A stretch of DNA of 5,941 nt from an uncultured Petrimonas sp. (lineage in GTDB: Bacteria > Bacteroidota > Bacteroidia > Bacteroidales > Dysgonomonadaceae): positions 1-5,941 of the forward strand of contig CAKTUP010000120.1 of the NCBI GenBank assembly GCA_934621705.1. Direction: 5' to 3'. Below, one piece after another: positions 4,911-5,941 of the stretch (positions are counted from its first letter, which is position 1; each line of letters starts with the position of its first letter). The notes under the pieces were generated by a model. The model had not been told where the DNA came from, did not search any database, and was given only the letters and a program-made list of their open reading frames with translations. Made by a program: the position numbers and the translations under genes.

Positions 4911-5941
4911 ATGATTCTCAAACATCTTTCCATCATAAATTACAAAAACCTCGCGCAGGTTGAGCTTGAACTGTCGCCCAAAATCAACTGTTTTGTGGGT
5001 AACAACGGCATGGGTAAGACCAATCTGCTGGATGCGGTTTATTATTTGTCGTTTTGCCGGAGTTATACCAATCCCATCGATACACAGATCATCAAGCACG
5101 ATGCCGATGTCTGCATGATCCAGGGCAAATATGAATTTGAAAACGGGAACGAAGAAGAGATTTATTGCGGATTGCGCCGTCGGCAGAAAAAGCAGTTCAA
5201 GCGGAACAAGAAAGAGTACGAAAAGTTGTCCGACCATATCGGATTTATTCCGCTGGTGATGATTTCGCCTGCCGATATCGATATCATTCAAGGCGGCAGC
5301 GAAGAACGGCGCAAGTTTATGGATATTGCCATTTCGCAGTTCAACAAAGAGTATATGCATGCCCTTATTCGCTACAATAACGCTTTGCAGCAACGCAACG
5401 CGATGTTGAAAATGGACGATAACGAAATAGATTTCACGCTGCTGGAGCTTTGGGAAGAACGGATGGTAACGGATGGCGAGTTTATTTTTGAGAAACGGCG
5501 CGCGTTTGTGGAAGAATTTACCCCCATTTTCGACGGATTTTACAAGCGCATCAGCCTTTCGGGCGAAAACGTGTCGTTTGATTACGTTTCGCAACTTGCC
5601 GACCGCGATTTTGCTGCGCGGTTGCGCGAAACCCGCCGTCGCGATATCGCCGTCGGACACACCACCACCGGCATCCACCGCGATGAACTGGAAATGCTGC
5701 TCGATGGTTTTCCCATTAAAAAAACAGGATCGCAGGGACAAAATAAAACCTATTTCGTTTCCATGAAGCTGGCTCAGTTTCACTACCTGCTGAAAACCGG
5801 AGGGCGAACGCCCATATTGTTGCTCGACGATATTTTCGACCGGCTGGATGCCAATCGGGTGGAAGAAATCGTAAAATTAGTTTCGGGCGATGAATTTGGC
5901 CAGATTTTTATCTCGGACACCAACCGCCACTCGTTCGATAA
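4911..5941 (+). CDS. recF: DNA replication and repair protein RecF (3' end missing)
   Basis: SMC-like ATPase that, with RecO and RecR, helps load RecA at single-strand gaps and stalled forks. The frame is open from ATG 4911 to the window edge: 343 complete codons and two further bases. RecF is usually around 370 residues, so only the C-terminal tail is missing. The N terminus MILKHLSIINYKNL is the expected family start. Walker A is GNNGMGKT (30-37), followed by NLLDAVYYLSFCRSY. SPADIDIIQGGSEERRKFMD is the conserved middle block, and HTTTGIHRDE comes later. The ABC-type signature reads GSQGQNKT (273-280), and Walker B is ILLLDDIFDRLD with Asp306 and Asp307. The order Walker A, long insertion, signature, Walker B is that of RecF. 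No alternative in-frame ATG exists upstream back to the stop at 4800. There is no dnaA or dnaN next to it, unlike the classical dnaA-dnaN-recF order. Confidence 0.96.
   Translation, partial: MILKHLSIINYKNLAQVELELSPKINCFVGNNGMGKTNLLDAVYYLSFCRSYTNPIDTQIIKHDADVCMIQGKYEFENGNEEEIYCGLRRRQKKQFKRNKKEYEKLSDHIGFIPLVMISPADIDIIQGGSEERRKFMDIAISQFNKEYMHALIRYNNALQQRNAMLKMDDNEIDFTLLELWEERMVTDGEFIFEKRRAFVEEFTPIFDGFYKRISLSGENVSFDYVSQLADRDFAARLRETRRRDIAVGHTTTGIHRDELEMLLDGFPIKKTGSQGQNKTYFVSMKLAQFHYLLKTGGRTPILLLDDIFDRLDANRVEEIVKLVSGDEFGQIFISDTNRHSFD

Noticed and set aside
4893..5783. A 296-codon open frame on the minus strand across recF
   Set aside because: It is antisense to a clear recF with all ATPase motifs, and its translation is low-complexity in character with no recognisable domain. 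Long antisense frames are expected from codon bias.

Overview
The window looks like chromosomal DNA of a member of the Bacteroidota, most likely the order Bacteroidales. Three things suggest this: Bacteroidota-type promoter elements (TAnnTTTG-like -7 boxes), a secreted protein with a carboxypeptidase-regulatory-like domain, and the gene order folP - cdaA (diadenylate cyclase). Start codons lack strong Shine-Dalgarno sequences, and the spacers carry short direct repeats. No tRNA, rRNA, CRISPR array, insertion sequence or phage gene was seen.

Layout. Positions 9-1280 on the minus strand hold a complete gene for an exported protein of unknown function with an N-terminal CarboxypepD_reg-like domain. 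A 213-bp divergent spacer (1281-1493) contains a candidate promoter for that gene and one for the rightward genes. On the plus strand follow nadB (L-aspartate oxidase, 1494-3074), folP (dihydropteroate synthase, 3080-3928), cdaA (membrane diadenylate cyclase, 4023-4784) and recF (4911 to the window edge, last part missing). nadB and folP are 5 bases apart and must be one transcription unit. cdaA follows after 94 bases and recF after a further 126 bases, and both spacers are full of short repeats and hairpins.

How the genes fit together. nadB starts de novo NAD synthesis, folP makes the folate precursor dihydropteroate, cdaA makes the second messenger c-di-AMP, and recF loads RecA at single-strand gaps. 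These are housekeeping functions with no obvious common pathway.

The most unusual part is 3905-4029. An 11-bp tandem repeat encodes the last residues and the stop codon of folP. A 12-bp imperfect hairpin follows directly, then 14-bp repeats that run up to the cdaA start. If one 11-bp copy were lost, folP would read through the whole spacer and end at a stop overlapping the cdaA start codon. FolP also has Thr where the substrate-binding loop of most dihydropteroate synthases has Arg. I found no wholly new multi-gene system here.
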